The notes below the pieces were generated by a model that worked only from the letters and a program-made list of their open reading frames with translations, had not been told where the DNA came from and searched no databases. Source: Micavibrio sp. (GTDB lineage: Bacteria > Pseudomonadota > Alphaproteobacteria > UBA9219). Taken from it: 64,000 nt of DNA. Location of the stretch: positions 1 through 64,000 of the forward strand of contig DYDA01000009.1 in the NCBI GenBank assembly GCA_020718105.1, read 5' to 3'. Positions 1 through 9,016 of this stretch are shown piece by piece (position 1 is the stretch's first letter; each line of letters begins with the position of its first letter). A program made the translations under genes and the position numbers.

Positions 1-48
1 CCACTTTTTGCTCTCAAAATCCTAATTCCAGCCACACAATTTTGTCCA

Positions 49-564
49 TTATGCCAAGACTCCAAAGAAGTGAATATCGGCACTGTTTTTCCCTCGGCCA
101 AGATGAAGGTTGACGTGATTCCATACGTCTAAGTCGGCCTTCGCCTTATCCATATGAAGGGTTAGGGGCTGGTGGGCATATATTTTCGATACAAGGGACG
201 TGTTGGTCAGCGTTACATCTAACGCGGCGTCACAATTGGCGGTCAAATAGGCTCTTTTTCCAGAAAGAAAGGCCTTAACCTTCATGCCGTTTGGTACATA
301 AAGCACGATATGATCATCGGTGGATGTTTGATCGAAATCTTCTTGCGTAAAAAGGAGCGTGTTTTGCCCATGCGATATTTTTTGGCAAACATCAAATTTT
401 GAGCGTGTGAAGTGTTGAAGGATCAACGCATCGGAAGGGCCTGCGCCATAAGTAGCCGAAGAGCGAAGCTCAACGCCGCATTCGACGGCAAAGGCTAAGT
501 TAAAATGAGGCTCAAAGTATTTTGTTTCAGTTTTGAGCGGCGTAGCTTTATTTTTGATGGTCAT
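49..564 (-). CDS. hypothetical protein, 171 aa
   Basis: I do not recognise this protein. It has no signal peptide and no membrane segment. The middle (about residues 75-150) alternates hydrophobic and polar residues as in a beta-rich fold, loosely like a beta-helix or adhesin-head domain, but no motif is visible. The start is supported by a GAAAGGAAACG ribosome site just upstream of the ATG. It is transcribed alone, downstream of aroB on the same strand but separated by 116 bases. That gap contains a weak 8-bp inverted repeat (632-639 with 665-672). The coding call is reasonably safe from length and ribosome site; the function is unknown. Confidence 0.6.
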   Translation of the reverse strand: MTIKNKATPLKTETKYFEPHFNLAFAVECGVELRSSATYGAGPSDALILQHFTRSKFDVCQKISHGQNTLLFTQEDFDQTSTDDHIVLYVPNGMKVKAFLSGKRAYLTANCDAALDVTLTNTSLVSKIYAHQPLTLHMDKAKADLDVWNHVNLHLGRGKNSADIHFFGVLA

Positions 565-680
565 ATGCGTTTCCTTTCAAAAGAGCGTGGGATAACCTTA
601 TCCGCTTCCAAGAAGTCTGGCTAGATTAAAAATAACGATTTCAAAACAATTCGCATTTTCATTGATCGTTATGCTTAATT

Positions 681-1796
681 TTAGGACTTCACGACTTGTT
701 CCCACAGGGCGCGGACGGGGGCGGGGTCAACGTTGGCGGTGACAAAAGCCTTGCCGATACCGCGTGTCAGGATAAGGGTGAGCTGACCCGCTTTGGCCTT
801 TTTGTCTTGCGCCATGAAGGCCATCAATTGATCAACATCATAAGTTTTGGCGGCAGGCGCGGTGGGAAGCCCCGCCTGCATGAAATGTTCGCGCACAGCA
901 TGCGCCTCGGCAGCGGGGGAAAGCCCCATCGCAACAGAAAGATCAAAGGCCATAATCGTGCCGATGGCTACGGCCTCGCCATGGAGGAGGGCCTCGTTGT
1001 CATAGCCTGCCTCGGCCTCTAGCGCGTGACCAAAGGTGTGGCCAAGGTTGAGGAGGGCGCGGCTTCCTGCCTCTCGTTCATCTTGCGCGACAAGCGCGGC
1101 CTTATAGGCGCAGCTTTTCTGGATGGCCGTGATCCTTGCCGCGCCTTCCCCTGCCAGCAGGGCGTGGGCGTTTTCGCTGCACCACGCGAAAAAGGCGGCA
1201 TCTTGAATTAGACCGTATTTCACGACCTCGGCATAGCCTGCAAGCAATTGGCGGCGAGGCAGAGTTTCAAGCGCTTTGGTATCGGCCAGCACAAGGCGCG
1301 GTTGATAAAATGTCCCAATGGTGTTTTTGCCAAAGGCGCTGTTGATCCCCGTCTTGCCGCCGACCGAGCTATCCACTTGCGCCAGCAACGTCGTCGGTAT
1401 TTGAATGAAATCGATACCGCGCAGCGTGATGGACGCCGCAAAGCCTGTGAGATCACCGATCACGCCACCGCCCAGCGCGATAAGCGTGACGCCGCGATCC
1501 ACGGCGCGATCGAACAAACGCGCCATAAGCTCTTGCAGAAAATCAAAGCTTTTGATTTTCTCGCCCGCTGGTAAAACGATGGAAGGAAGGAGCGTATGCC
1601 CCGCTTCTTTCAGTGAAGATTCAAGCGGCGCAAGATAAAAACCCGCCACGTTTTCATCTGTGACGATAAGCAGTCTTTTGGGACCGCATTCTTGTGCGAT
1701 CAAAGCGCCCGCCTGCGCGATAAGGGCTTCCCCGATCAGAATGGTGTAGGCGCGATCCGGCGTTTTCAACGCGATGGGGACAAGAGCGTGGTTCAT
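681..1796 (-). CDS. aroB: 3-dehydroquinate synthase
   Basis: Second step of the shikimate pathway: converts DAHP to 3-dehydroquinate with NAD and a divalent metal in the cytoplasm. The 371 residues match the family's usual length. The NAD-binding glycine stretch GGGVIGD is at about 109-115, followed by the family signature TTLLAQVDSSVGGKTGIN at 135-152. The expected metal ligands are present: E190 (GYAEVVKYG), H253 (LGHTFGH) and H272 (LLHGEAVAIG). Its ATG overlaps the stop codon of aroK by four bases (ATGA), so the two are translationally coupled in the common aroK-aroB order. No oddities seen. Confidence 0.97.
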   Translation of the reverse strand: MNHALVPIALKTPDRAYTILIGEALIAQAGALIAQECGPKRLLIVTDENVAGFYLAPLESSLKEAGHTLLPSIVLPAGEKIKSFDFLQELMARLFDRAVDRGVTLIALGGGVIGDLTGFAASITLRGIDFIQIPTTLLAQVDSSVGGKTGINSAFGKNTIGTFYQPRLVLADTKALETLPRRQLLAGYAEVVKYGLIQDAAFFAWCSENAHALLAGEGAARITAIQKSCAYKAALVAQDEREAGSRALLNLGHTFGHALEAEAGYDNEALLHGEAVAIGTIMAFDLSVAMGLSPAAEAHAVREHFMQAGLPTAPAAKTYDVDQLMAFMAQDKKAKAGQLTLILTRGIGKAFVTANVDPAPVRALWEQVVKS

Positions 1797-2332
1797 GATT
1801 TTAAAAGATGGCTTTCTAAAGCGTTGAGGGCGGCGGCCACGGTGACGTTGATGGGGTTTTCTTTCGTTATAACGGTCACGTCGGCCTCTGCAAAGATGGG
1901 TTCGCGTTGTGCCATCAAACGCTGTAAAATCTCTGCCGGATTGCCGCCTTGAAGGAGGGGGCGGTCATGGGTACGCGATGTTCTCTCAACCAGAATGGCC
2001 AAATCGGCTTTTAGCCATAAGGATAGGCCCTTTTGTTTGATCAAGGCTCGCGTCGTTTCATCCATAAACGCGCCGCCACCTGTTGAGAGAACGCAGCGCT
2101 CGCCCTCCAGCAAGCGTGCGATAACTTTGCGCTCGCCATCGCGGAAGGTTGGCTCGCCCAGTTGGGCAAAAATCTGTGGAACCGTCATGCCTGCCGCCGC
2201 TTCGATTTCCTTATCTGAATCGACAAAGGGCAGCCCCAGTGCTGCGGCGATTTTGCGGCCAATTGTGCTTTTGCCGGATCCGGGCATGCCGATCAAAACG
2301 AGGCTGCGGGGAAGGGTGGGAGAAAAGTTCAT
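1793..2332 (-). CDS. aroK: shikimate kinase
   Basis: Phosphorylates shikimate with ATP, in the same pathway as the downstream aroB. The Walker A motif GMPGSGKST is at residues 15-23, the substrate-binding Asp region is VDSDKEIE (about 37-44), Arg64 sits in FRDGERKV, and the GGG loop is at 85-87. I chose the ATG at 2332 (179 aa) over a longer frame reaching 2398. The P-loop should lie close to the N terminus, as in other AroK proteins, and the extra 22 residues look like untranslated leader. The first gene of the aroK-aroB operon; its last bases overlap the aroB start. Confidence 0.95.
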   Translation of the reverse strand: MNFSPTLPRSLVLIGMPGSGKSTIGRKIAAALGLPFVDSDKEIEAAAGMTVPQIFAQLGEPTFRDGERKVIARLLEGERCVLSTGGGAFMDETTRALIKQKGLSLWLKADLAILVERTSRTHDRPLLQGGNPAEILQRLMAQREPIFAEADVTVITKENPINVTVAAALNALESHLLKS

Positions 2333-2416
2333 AAGGAAGCCTTGGATTTTGAATAAGCGCTTAAAAAAAGTCTCATGTAGACATCCCAAATAGTTCAAGG
2401 GTTGGCACTAAAATCG

Positions 2417-2583
2417 CCCTCCCCTTGCGGGCTTGACGCCGAAGGGCGTCGAGGCCCCTTGGCTGGCACAAGATTTTTAATCCCGCAGGGAGAAAAATCT
2501 TGGGGAGGGGTCAGACCCTGATGAAAAACGACCCCTCCCCGAAAAACGCTCGAGCGTTTTTCGACCCTCCCGCAAGGGGAGGG
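2417..2583. repeat. interspersed palindromic repeat element
   Basis: The arms CCCTCCCCTTGCGGG (2417-2431) and CCCGCAAGGGGAGGG (2569-2583) are exact reverse complements and enclose about 137 bases. Inside lies a perfect 20-bp palindrome, AAAAACGCTCGAGCGTTTTT (2542-2561). The element fills the gap between divergent aroK and the gene at 2695 and has no coding frame. It looks like a REP-type dispersed element; other copies cannot be checked here. Confidence 0.75.
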
Positions 2584-2694
2584 TGATTGATGTGGCTTAT
2601 CTTACCAACGCTTGAAGTGGAAGGGGTATACATCCTGAGCCATAACGGGCATATTATCTGTATGCTTTGAAAAGGGCAAGATAAAGGGGGCTTT

Positions 2695-4668
2695 ATGAAT
2701 CATCGCGCGTTTTTAACCTTGACAGCTTCGTTGTTGGCCTTTCTTTATGGTGGGACAACAGGCTTTGTCCATGCGCAAGACGCTGTTGATGATCGCGAAG
2801 CCAGTTTCCTTCCGCCGCCCGTTTCTCTCTTGCCTACAGAAAAAGCCAAAACGGAAGGGGGCTCTAAAATTAAGGAGCCGGAAGAGGCTGCCCCAGAGGA
2901 AAAAGATTTAACCGTTCCCCCTCCTTTTAAAGAGCAAGTTAATGAGCAAAAGGAGCCAGCGCCCATCGTTTCGACAACGGCGGCGGTTCCCGCCGCGCCT
3001 CCTTCCGCGCCCCCGTCAATGTCAGAGCCGGTTGTTTTGGCCGAGCCTGTCGCGTCAGCGCCGTTGGCCGATGTTGATCCTGAAACAGTGGGTTTGTTGT
3101 CTTCGGATAATGGCGGTCTTGGAACGTCTTTGTGGAGCCATACGGCAAGGCCTGTTGTTGATCTTTTAATGCCGGTCGTGAGCTTACCAACAGACTCGGC
3201 GGCGCTTAACGATCTGGCGCGTCGTCTGTTCATGAGTACGGCGGCCGCGCCCTTGCCCGCAGCGAACGGCGAGAAACCTCAGCGCAATCTTATCGCGCAG
3301 CGAATTGAGGGGTTGATGGCTTTGGGCGCGGTGAGTGAGGCTTGGGCGCTGGCGTCTTTGGCTGAGGCGAAATGGGTGGATGCCGTGACGCTTCGACAAT
3401 TGACTGAGGCTGCTATTATCGGTCAACACAGCGAAGACGTGTGTAAGAAAATACCGGCCATGATGGAGGCTCATGGAAAAACAGAAGAAGCCAAAGACGA
3501 ATGGCAGAAGGCTCTTTTGATTTGCCAGCTTCGCGCCAAAGACGATAAGGCTGTTCAGTTGGGACTTGATTTGATGCGCGAACAGCAAGTCAAGGACGAT
3601 ATCTTCCTATCGCTTATGAATCGCAATGTGATAGGGGGAAGTAAGCAGCTGCCGCGCCAACTGACGCCGCTGCGTCCCATGGTGCTGGCCGCCTTGCGGC
3701 AGATAGAAGTTCCCTTGCCGCCTGAGCTTTACGCGCATCCCGATGCTGCGTTGATTCCTGAACTTCTTTTGACCAAAGCGGTTGATGATAAGGCTCGCCT
3801 TTCTTTGGCGGAGAGGGCGGCAGCGAAAGGCGTGATTGCCGCGCGCGCTTTGGCGGCGGTCTATCAAAGCGTTACCTTGACGCCTGAAGAAGTGGCCGCC
3901 ATGAACGGCAGTGTTGAAAAAGGGCCTCGCGCTCATGCTGTTCTTTATCAGGCGATGAAAAATGAACAATCTGCGACGAAGAAGATTGAGCTTGTTCAAA
4001 AATATCTAGAGGACATCGATCCTACGGTTTTATGCGGGGGGCAAGGCCCCTTGCTGGCCGAGATTGTCGGCACGATTCCTGTGACGGCAGAGGCTCAATC
4101 TTTTGCTTATGTGGCGGCGCGGCTTTTCGTGTTGGTGGGAAAGCCGGATCAGGCGATGGCTTGGCTGACTTTGGCACAGGATAACGCGGCAAAATCGCCT
4201 GTTGTGGCGCAAAGCCTCGCCTCCTCTTGGCCGCTCTTTGTCACTGCAGGGCTTGTGCCAGATGGCCAGTATGCCGCAGGGTTGCGCTCATGGCTTGATG
4301 CCCGCCTTATGGAAACAGAGGACGGCAATCGCCTTCATGCGCAGCGCGAAAAGGCGGGGCAAACCTTGCTGGTGCTTGCGGCGCTTGGCTATGCCGTGCC
4401 GGAAGAAGTATGGCAGCGCGTGATCAGCATATCGCCGCCGACCAAGCAAATGACGCCCTCGCCCCTTCTTCTTGATCGTTTAAGGCAGGCCGCTTCGGCC
4501 AATCGAAAGGGCGAGGCCGTTTTGCTTGGCCTTATCCTTATGGGCAGCAACGCGGGTGATGCGTCGTTGGGGGTGAAGGTGGAAATTATCCGCGCCTTGC
4601 GCCTTTTGGGGCTGACCGCTGAGGCGCAGGCTTTGGCGCGTGAAGTGATCGTGGCGTTGCCTGATTAA
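2695..4668 (+). CDS. secreted helical-repeat protein of unknown function, 657 aa
   Basis: The family is not recognised. Residues 1-27 form a clear Sec signal peptide ending in VHA-QD, so the protein is exported. Residues about 35-130 are low-complexity and rich in Pro, Glu and Ala, typical of a periplasm-spanning linker. The rest (about 140-657) is almost all alpha-helical, with repeated Leu/Ala-rich helix pairs like TPR or Sel1-type solenoids, although no canonical repeat could be aligned by eye. A good AAGGGGG ribosome site precedes the ATG. It ends two bases before xerD, so the two are probably co-transcribed. A scaffold or envelope role is a guess from architecture only. Confidence 0.7.
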   Translation: MNHRAFLTLTASLLAFLYGGTTGFVHAQDAVDDREASFLPPPVSLLPTEKAKTEGGSKIKEPEEAAPEEKDLTVPPPFKEQVNEQKEPAPIVSTTAAVPAAPPSAPPSMSEPVVLAEPVASAPLADVDPETVGLLSSDNGGLGTSLWSHTARPVVDLLMPVVSLPTDSAALNDLARRLFMSTAAAPLPAANGEKPQRNLIAQRIEGLMALGAVSEAWALASLAEAKWVDAVTLRQLTEAAIIGQHSEDVCKKIPAMMEAHGKTEEAKDEWQKALLICQLRAKDDKAVQLGLDLMREQQVKDDIFLSLMNRNVIGGSKQLPRQLTPLRPMVLAALRQIEVPLPPELYAHPDAALIPELLLTKAVDDKARLSLAERAAAKGVIAARALAAVYQSVTLTPEEVAAMNGSVEKGPRAHAVLYQAMKNEQSATKKIELVQKYLEDIDPTVLCGGQGPLLAEIVGTIPVTAEAQSFAYVAARLFVLVGKPDQAMAWLTLAQDNAAKSPVVAQSLASSWPLFVTAGLVPDGQYAAGLRSWLDARLMETEDGNRLHAQREKAGQTLLVLAALGYAVPEEVWQRVISISPPTKQMTPSPLLLDRLRQAASANRKGEAVLLGLILMGSNAGDASLGVKVEIIRALRLLGLTAEAQALAREVIVALPD

Positions 4669-4670
4669 GG

Positions 4671-5615
4671 GTGGCGCGTATGTCTTCCCCTTGCCTTTTA
4701 ATAGAGCCTTTCTTGGACATGATGTTGGCCGAGCGTGGCGCGTCGACCAATACCCGCGCCGCGTATGCTAGCGATCTGGCTTTTGCGGCAACCTTTATGA
4801 CGGTCAAGCGCAAAGTCAATTTAGAGCAAGCGAATGAAGAGGATATTCGTGCCTATATCGTACAGGAGCTTCGTGCCGCAGCGCCGCGCACACAAGGCCG
4901 CCGATTATCCGCGCTTCGCCAGTTTTTCCGTTTTTTGGCTTCAGAGAAAATGCGCGATGATGATCCAACGCGTCATATTGATGCGCCTCGTTTAGGGCGC
5001 TCTTTGCCCAAGTATCTCAGCGAAAAAGAAGTGCTCTCGCTGATCAAAGTTGTCAGCAAGATGCAGGGGCGCGAGGGGGCGCGGCTTCGTGCGCTGTTAG
5101 AGCTTCTCTATGCGTCGGGGCTGCGCGTCAGCGAACTGGTGAGTTTGCCGCTGGGAGCCGTTCTATTTGATCGTGGCGTTGTGCAGGTGCGCGGTAAGGG
5201 GGGCAAAGAGCGCGTTGTTCCGTTGGGTGATCCTGCGGTTGAAGCGGTGAAAGCGTGGATCGATTATCGCGCCCGTTTTCAAAAAGAGCGCGGCATGAAA
5301 TCCGCGTTTCTTTTTCCCTCGGCGCAGTCCAAGACAGGCTACCTTACGCGCCAGCGCTTTTTTCAAAAGCTAAAACAGGTTGGCCTTGAGGCAGGGCTTG
5401 CGCCAGAGAGGCTTAGCCCTCACGTTTTACGTCATGCTTTTGCGACGCATTTAATCGAACATGGCGCGGATTTACGCAGTGTGCAGACGATGCTCGGCCA
5501 TGCCGATATCGCGACGACGCAAATATACACGCATGTTGCCAGCGAACGCCTTGCTCAAACAGTGGCTGAACATCATCCGTTGGCAGATCAAAAAACAGCG
5601 AAAAGACGGCCTTGA
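4671..5615 (+). CDS. xerD: site-specific tyrosine recombinase, XerD type
   Basis: Resolves chromosome dimers at dif together with XerC. It has an N-terminal SAM-like core-binding domain (about 10-95) and a C-terminal catalytic domain. All catalytic residues are visible: R152 (SGLRVSEL), K176 (RGKGGKE), H251 and R254 (SPHVLRHAFATH), H277 (MLGHADI) and nucleophile Y286 (TQIYTHV). Length 314 is normal. A GTG at 4671 or an ATG at 4680 could be the start; both keep the whole core-binding domain. XerD rather than XerC is judged from sequence style and is less certain than the family call. Confidence 0.9.
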   Translation: MARMSSPCLLIEPFLDMMLAERGASTNTRAAYASDLAFAATFMTVKRKVNLEQANEEDIRAYIVQELRAAAPRTQGRRLSALRQFFRFLASEKMRDDDPTRHIDAPRLGRSLPKYLSEKEVLSLIKVVSKMQGREGARLRALLELLYASGLRVSELVSLPLGAVLFDRGVVQVRGKGGKERVVPLGDPAVEAVKAWIDYRARFQKERGMKSAFLFPSAQSKTGYLTRQRFFQKLKQVGLEAGLAPERLSPHVLRHAFATHLIEHGADLRSVQTMLGHADIATTQIYTHVASERLAQTVAEHHPLADQKTAKRRP

Positions 5616-5681
5616 AAGAAAGAAGAAAATGGATAAGAGTATTATCCTCTTTGTTTTTCACCTCTTATTAGGAGTTTTCCT

Positions 5682-6056
5682 ATGAAACATTCTGTGACGT
5701 TTTATCTTGCTCTGCTTGCGTTGTCTTTCACTGTGACAGTTGGCGCGCAGGCGCAAAATGCGGCACCTGTTGCTGGCAATGATGCGCTAAAACAGGAAAT
5801 GCAAACGCTAAAAAATTCGATGAAGGGTGATGCGGAAACACTTAAGGCCGCGCAAGGCGAAATTAAGGCGATTAAGGAAAAGGTCAAGCCCAGCGCTGAT
5901 CGCCTTAAGGCCAACCGTGAGAAGATGAAGTCGCTGCGGGAACAAGCCAAAGAATCTCGTCAAGCACACCGCGAACAACGCAAAACAAAGATTCAAGAAA
6001 AGCTACAAGAAAAAGCTGGCGCGGCCTCTGCTCCTGCCACCACACCAGCTCCGTAA
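5682..6056 (+). CDS. small periplasmic coiled-coil protein, 124 aa
   Basis: Signal peptide at residues 1-25 (cleavage near AQAQN). The mature part is one long charged helix rich in Lys, Glu, Gln and Ala (about 30-105), followed by an Ala/Pro/Thr-rich tail. There are no cysteines and no enzyme motif. The architecture resembles periplasmic chaperone-like or Spy-like helical proteins, but no family motif is seen. A TTAGGAG ribosome site precedes the ATG. Confidence 0.65.
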   Translation: MKHSVTFYLALLALSFTVTVGAQAQNAAPVAGNDALKQEMQTLKNSMKGDAETLKAAQGEIKAIKEKVKPSADRLKANREKMKSLREQAKESRQAHREQRKTKIQEKLQEKAGAASAPATTPAP

Positions 6057-6065
6057 CAGCGTTTT

Positions 6066-6950
6066 TTACGATGTGCGTTTCCCTAAATAGAACCATTCCT
6101 CTCCTAAGCTGACTTTGCTGTTGGGGAGCATGATAAAGGCGTCGTGATCTGCCGTTTCTTGCGTTCCATCGTGATAGATGGCGATCACTTCCCCTTTTTT
6201 AATAGGGTCAAGGTGTTTCCATTTTTTGACAAACCGTCCTTTTTGGTGTTTTGAAAAGACCTTATATCCTTTTACGGTAAGTGGCGTTGAGGTCATTTTC
6301 GTCTTCTTTTTTATTGGAGCCGTTAGCCCAAGAAAACTCATGGCAGATAAGATGGCTTTTTCCGCGATAAGGATGGCGTTGGGATCGTTGTGTTGCCCAC
6401 ATTCGATGACGACTCCTGTTTTTCCTTGACTGTGGGCATAGGATACCGTGTCACCCTCATTGATAACGGCGGCATTGGGGGCTGTATACATCTCAAGCCA
6501 GCCCGTCACAATAGTGTGGGAACCAAGGCATTGGGCAAACGCTTTTGTCTTCTTGTCCACTGTGTCTTGAAAGACAAAAGCGGGACCTTCTGCTTCATAA
6601 GAATGAATATCCAGAAGGTAATCGCAAGTATCGATCCAAGGGATTAAGTGGCTGGCTAGTTTCTCTTCATATAATTTTGGTATGGGTTGCTGCGCAATGA
6701 CGCGATTGAGGTTTTTTTCAATATACCGTTTTCCCTTTTTATAGGCCAGTGGATTGCAGATGGGCACAAATGTTACGCTGCCCTTGTCAAGGGGTATGAG
6801 CCCTTTTTTTAAACGGAAAATAATTTTTTGAATAGCGGCAGGCCCACAAATCTCATTGCCGTGAATCGCGCTGAAAACAAGAAGGTTAGGGCCGTTCTTA
6901 AGGGAAGAGAAAGTGTGAACTTCATGCATGTGGTAAAAAGATGGCTTCAT
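6066..6950 (-). CDS. succinylglutamate desuccinylase/aspartoacylase-family metallohydrolase
   Basis: Zinc carboxypeptidase-like hydrolase of the AstE/AspA superfamily, which removes acyl groups from amino acids. The zinc site is visible as HGNE (H30-E33 within SAIHGNEICG), with a third ligand in LLDIHSYE (about 112-119) and a downstream ECGQH near residue 189. Length 294 suits the family. It lies 13 bases downstream of a GNAT acetyltransferase on the same strand. The pair could make and remove an N-acyl mark on a shared substrate, which is inferred from adjacency only. The substrate cannot be told. Confidence 0.85.
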   Translation of the reverse strand: MKPSFYHMHEVHTFSSLKNGPNLLVFSAIHGNEICGPAAIQKIIFRLKKGLIPLDKGSVTFVPICNPLAYKKGKRYIEKNLNRVIAQQPIPKLYEEKLASHLIPWIDTCDYLLDIHSYEAEGPAFVFQDTVDKKTKAFAQCLGSHTIVTGWLEMYTAPNAAVINEGDTVSYAHSQGKTGVVIECGQHNDPNAILIAEKAILSAMSFLGLTAPIKKKTKMTSTPLTVKGYKVFSKHQKGRFVKKWKHLDPIKKGEVIAIYHDGTQETADHDAFIMLPNSKVSLGEEWFYLGKRTS

Positions 6951-6963
6951 GGTTTCCTCCCGT

Positions 6964-7680
6964 TTACTTAATATCTAAAGCGCAGAAATGTAAGACATAC
7001 CCGTTCTTATCATCTGTTCTGGATAAAGCGTGCCCCCGATGGCCTTTATTGAATAACTCTTTCGCCGTGGTAAACGCTTTGACGGGATCAAGCGAGAGTG
7101 TTGTGAGCGGCTTTAAACTTGACGGCGCAGCGTCAAGCGCTTTATGGACGAACAGAAGGAGGCATCCGTCATCGGGATCGATGGAGGCATGTGTTACATG
7201 GTAGCCCATCTTTAAAAAGCCCTTAAGGCTTGCGGGATTGGCGGCCGCAACTTCTCCCATCGCATGGGTTCTCCCTTGTGTTTTGCAGAGCTGTTCCCTT
7301 GTGGCAATCAGCTCACCATGAAGGCCTTTTTTTCTGTGATCGGGGTCAACGACGCTGTTTTGAATAACACTTAGTAACGTGGGACAGCACGGCAAGGTTT
7401 GGGGCTTGATGAGCATATCGGCCGTTGGCCAGCTCTTTGTAGGAAAAACAATGCCGCCATAGCTTACAAGTGTTCCGTCTTGAGCAGCATGACCTATCAT
7501 TGTTCCCCATTGTGTCATTCTTTGATGAAACTGTTCAGCTGTTTTGGGAACAATGAAATTCTTGTTGAGTGGGGAGAGGTGATCGATGACCTTTTTTTGA
7601 AGCGCCATGATTTGCGGAAGATCGCTTGGAGAGAGCTGTTTAAGAATATAAGTCTGCGTGCAGGGAGTAATAATAGACAT
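6964..7680 (-). CDS. GNAT-family N-acetyltransferase
   Basis: The acetyl-CoA site is seen in the segment SVVDPDHRKKGLHGELIATR, the usual V-x-P-x-x-R-x-x-G-x-x-x-x-L motif A. The late motif NPASLKGFLKMGY matches the N-x-x-S-x-x-x-F-x-x-x-G-Y strand-helix end of GNATs. I start at the ATG at 7680, which has an AAAGGAG ribosome site; the longer frame to 7740 lacks one. 238 aa, cytoplasmic. First gene of a two-gene unit with the AstE/AspA-like hydrolase. Confidence 0.82.
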   Translation of the reverse strand: MSIITPCTQTYILKQLSPSDLPQIMALQKKVIDHLSPLNKNFIVPKTAEQFHQRMTQWGTMIGHAAQDGTLVSYGGIVFPTKSWPTADMLIKPQTLPCCPTLLSVIQNSVVDPDHRKKGLHGELIATREQLCKTQGRTHAMGEVAAANPASLKGFLKMGYHVTHASIDPDDGCLLLFVHKALDAAPSSLKPLTTLSLDPVKAFTTAKELFNKGHRGHALSRTDDKNGYVLHFCALDIK

Positions 7681-8020
7681 GATCGTGTCTCCTTTTTCTT
7701 TTTGATTGTGCCGTTGAAGAAAGCCTATTTCGCAGCGCAAGGAATCGTCTTGCGCGAGGGGGGATCAACGTCGTCGGCATAAAACAAGAAAGAAAAGGGA
7801 TTTATAGAGCATAAAAACTTAGCCTCTTATTGGGGTAAAAGAGTGGTGGTTGGCGGTGTTTTGGGGAAAGGTCTGCGCAGCAGACAAGCGTGATGAGGCG
7901 GCGTTAGCCGCGTCGCAATGAAGAAAGAAAGGTTGAGTGTGCGAACATCATCATGATGAGCACTGTGCTAGATCAATGGTGAAAAAGCAAGATAAAAAAT
8001 TACTTGTAGGCATGGAAAAG
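7681..8020. other. non-coding gap with two small hairpins
   Basis: No convincing gene lies between the GNAT start and the bactofilin terminator. Two short perfect hairpins are present: GTCTGC-GCA-GCAGAC at 7871-7885 and GCGGC-GTTA-GCCGC at 7898-7911. They may belong to a dispersed repeat. Nothing else is evident. Confidence 0.5.
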
Positions 8021-8057
8021 AAAAAAGGCGGTCTCTTTTTCAGAGGCCGCCTTTTTT
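8021..8057 (-). terminator. rho-independent terminator of the bactofilin gene
   Basis: A-rich run, GC-rich stem and T-run: AAAAAAGGCGG at 8021-8031 pairs with CCGCCTTTTTT at 8047-8057, and CTC pairs with GAG inside the stem. It lies just past the bactofilin stop codon and reads as a terminator on either strand. Confidence 0.85.
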
Positions 8058-8081
8058 ATCGGTTGTTTGCGAAGGCGAAAA

Positions 8082-8729
8082 CTAACCGCCGACGGCTGTT
8101 TTGCGAGAGAAGAGGGCGGGATCTTCGTCCCCGTCTTGCGTGGCGGTGAACTTGGCTGCGCTTTTAAAGCTTGGCTTATTGGGCTGCGTGTTGGACGACG
8201 CTGCGCCGCCACCGACGACAGACATCTCTCCGATGATCTGGCCGCCTGCATTCACTTCTAATTCACCATACTTGATGATGCCAGTGATGCGTCCTGTGCC
8301 ACGAAGGGTTAGGCGTCCATGAACGGTCAAATCACCGTCATAGCGACCCGCAATATCGGCGTTCTCAATTTCAACGCTGCCGCGAAATTGGCCTGTCTCG
8401 GTGATCTCCAGCAATTTTCCATCGGAAAGCTTTGCCTCGACCTTGCCTTCGACGACCAGAACATCGCACGCGGTGATTTCACCGGCGAGGGATAGACCCT
8501 TACCTACCGTCAGTTTACGCTCGCCCGTATCGCCGCCACGATCAACGGGCGTTGCCGCACGGCGGCTGTGAGAGGGTTCGGGAGAGCGGCGCAAATGGGG
8601 GGCTGTCGCGGGGCTCATAGAGCGAGGCGCATCGGGCATGGCGCGTGGTGTAGCGGGGCTTTGCATGGACGTATCCTGCTGTTCTTGCATTGGTTCAGTC
8701 TCTTCGTTGATATCTTTGCGTCCAAACAT
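8082..8729 (-). CDS. bactofilin (polymer-forming cytoskeletal protein)
   Basis: Bactofilins self-assemble into cytoskeletal filaments that position envelope enzymes and stalk or polar structures. The N-terminal 80 residues are disordered and rich in Pro, Ser, Arg and Met. The core (about 85-185) shows the short right-handed beta-helix repeats of the family: LSLAGEITACDVLVVEGKVE, then GSVEIENADIAGRYDGDLTV, then GRITGIIKYGELEVNAGGQI. A disordered tail follows. The ATG at 8729 is preceded by AAGGGGGAAT, so it is preferred over an upstream in-frame codon at 8756. A strong terminator follows. Confidence 0.9.
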   Translation of the reverse strand: MFGRKDINEETEPMQEQQDTSMQSPATPRAMPDAPRSMSPATAPHLRRSPEPSHSRRAATPVDRGGDTGERKLTVGKGLSLAGEITACDVLVVEGKVEAKLSDGKLLEITETGQFRGSVEIENADIAGRYDGDLTVHGRLTLRGTGRITGIIKYGELEVNAGGQIIGEMSVVGGGAASSNTQPNKPSFKSAAKFTATQDGDEDPALFSRKTAVGG

Positions 8730-9016
8730 TCTTGATTCCCCCTTCGAAACGATCAAGCTATAAGCTTATTTATAGAGCCGCTAGGGGCGTATGGCCTCCC
8801 TCGCTCTTATGTCTTGGCAGTAGCATGAAAAAGGTTGGGCAGGCAAGATATTTGGAGCCCTATTTTCAGTGTATTATGGGGATAACATGAATCCGTTTGG
8901 CAAATCAAAAGAGTAGCTTCTTGTTCTTGATTGAGCGGTTAAGGGCTAGCGGTAAGGCAAAAGGTAAGGTAGAAGATAGCGTTATCCTTAATTTTTCCTT
9001 CAAGAGGTCTTTATTC

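Noticed and set aside
8897-9016. N-terminal extension of adenosine kinase from a TTG codon
   Set aside because: The added 40 residues are basic and unlike the family; ATG 9017 has a ribosome site and begins at the normal family start.
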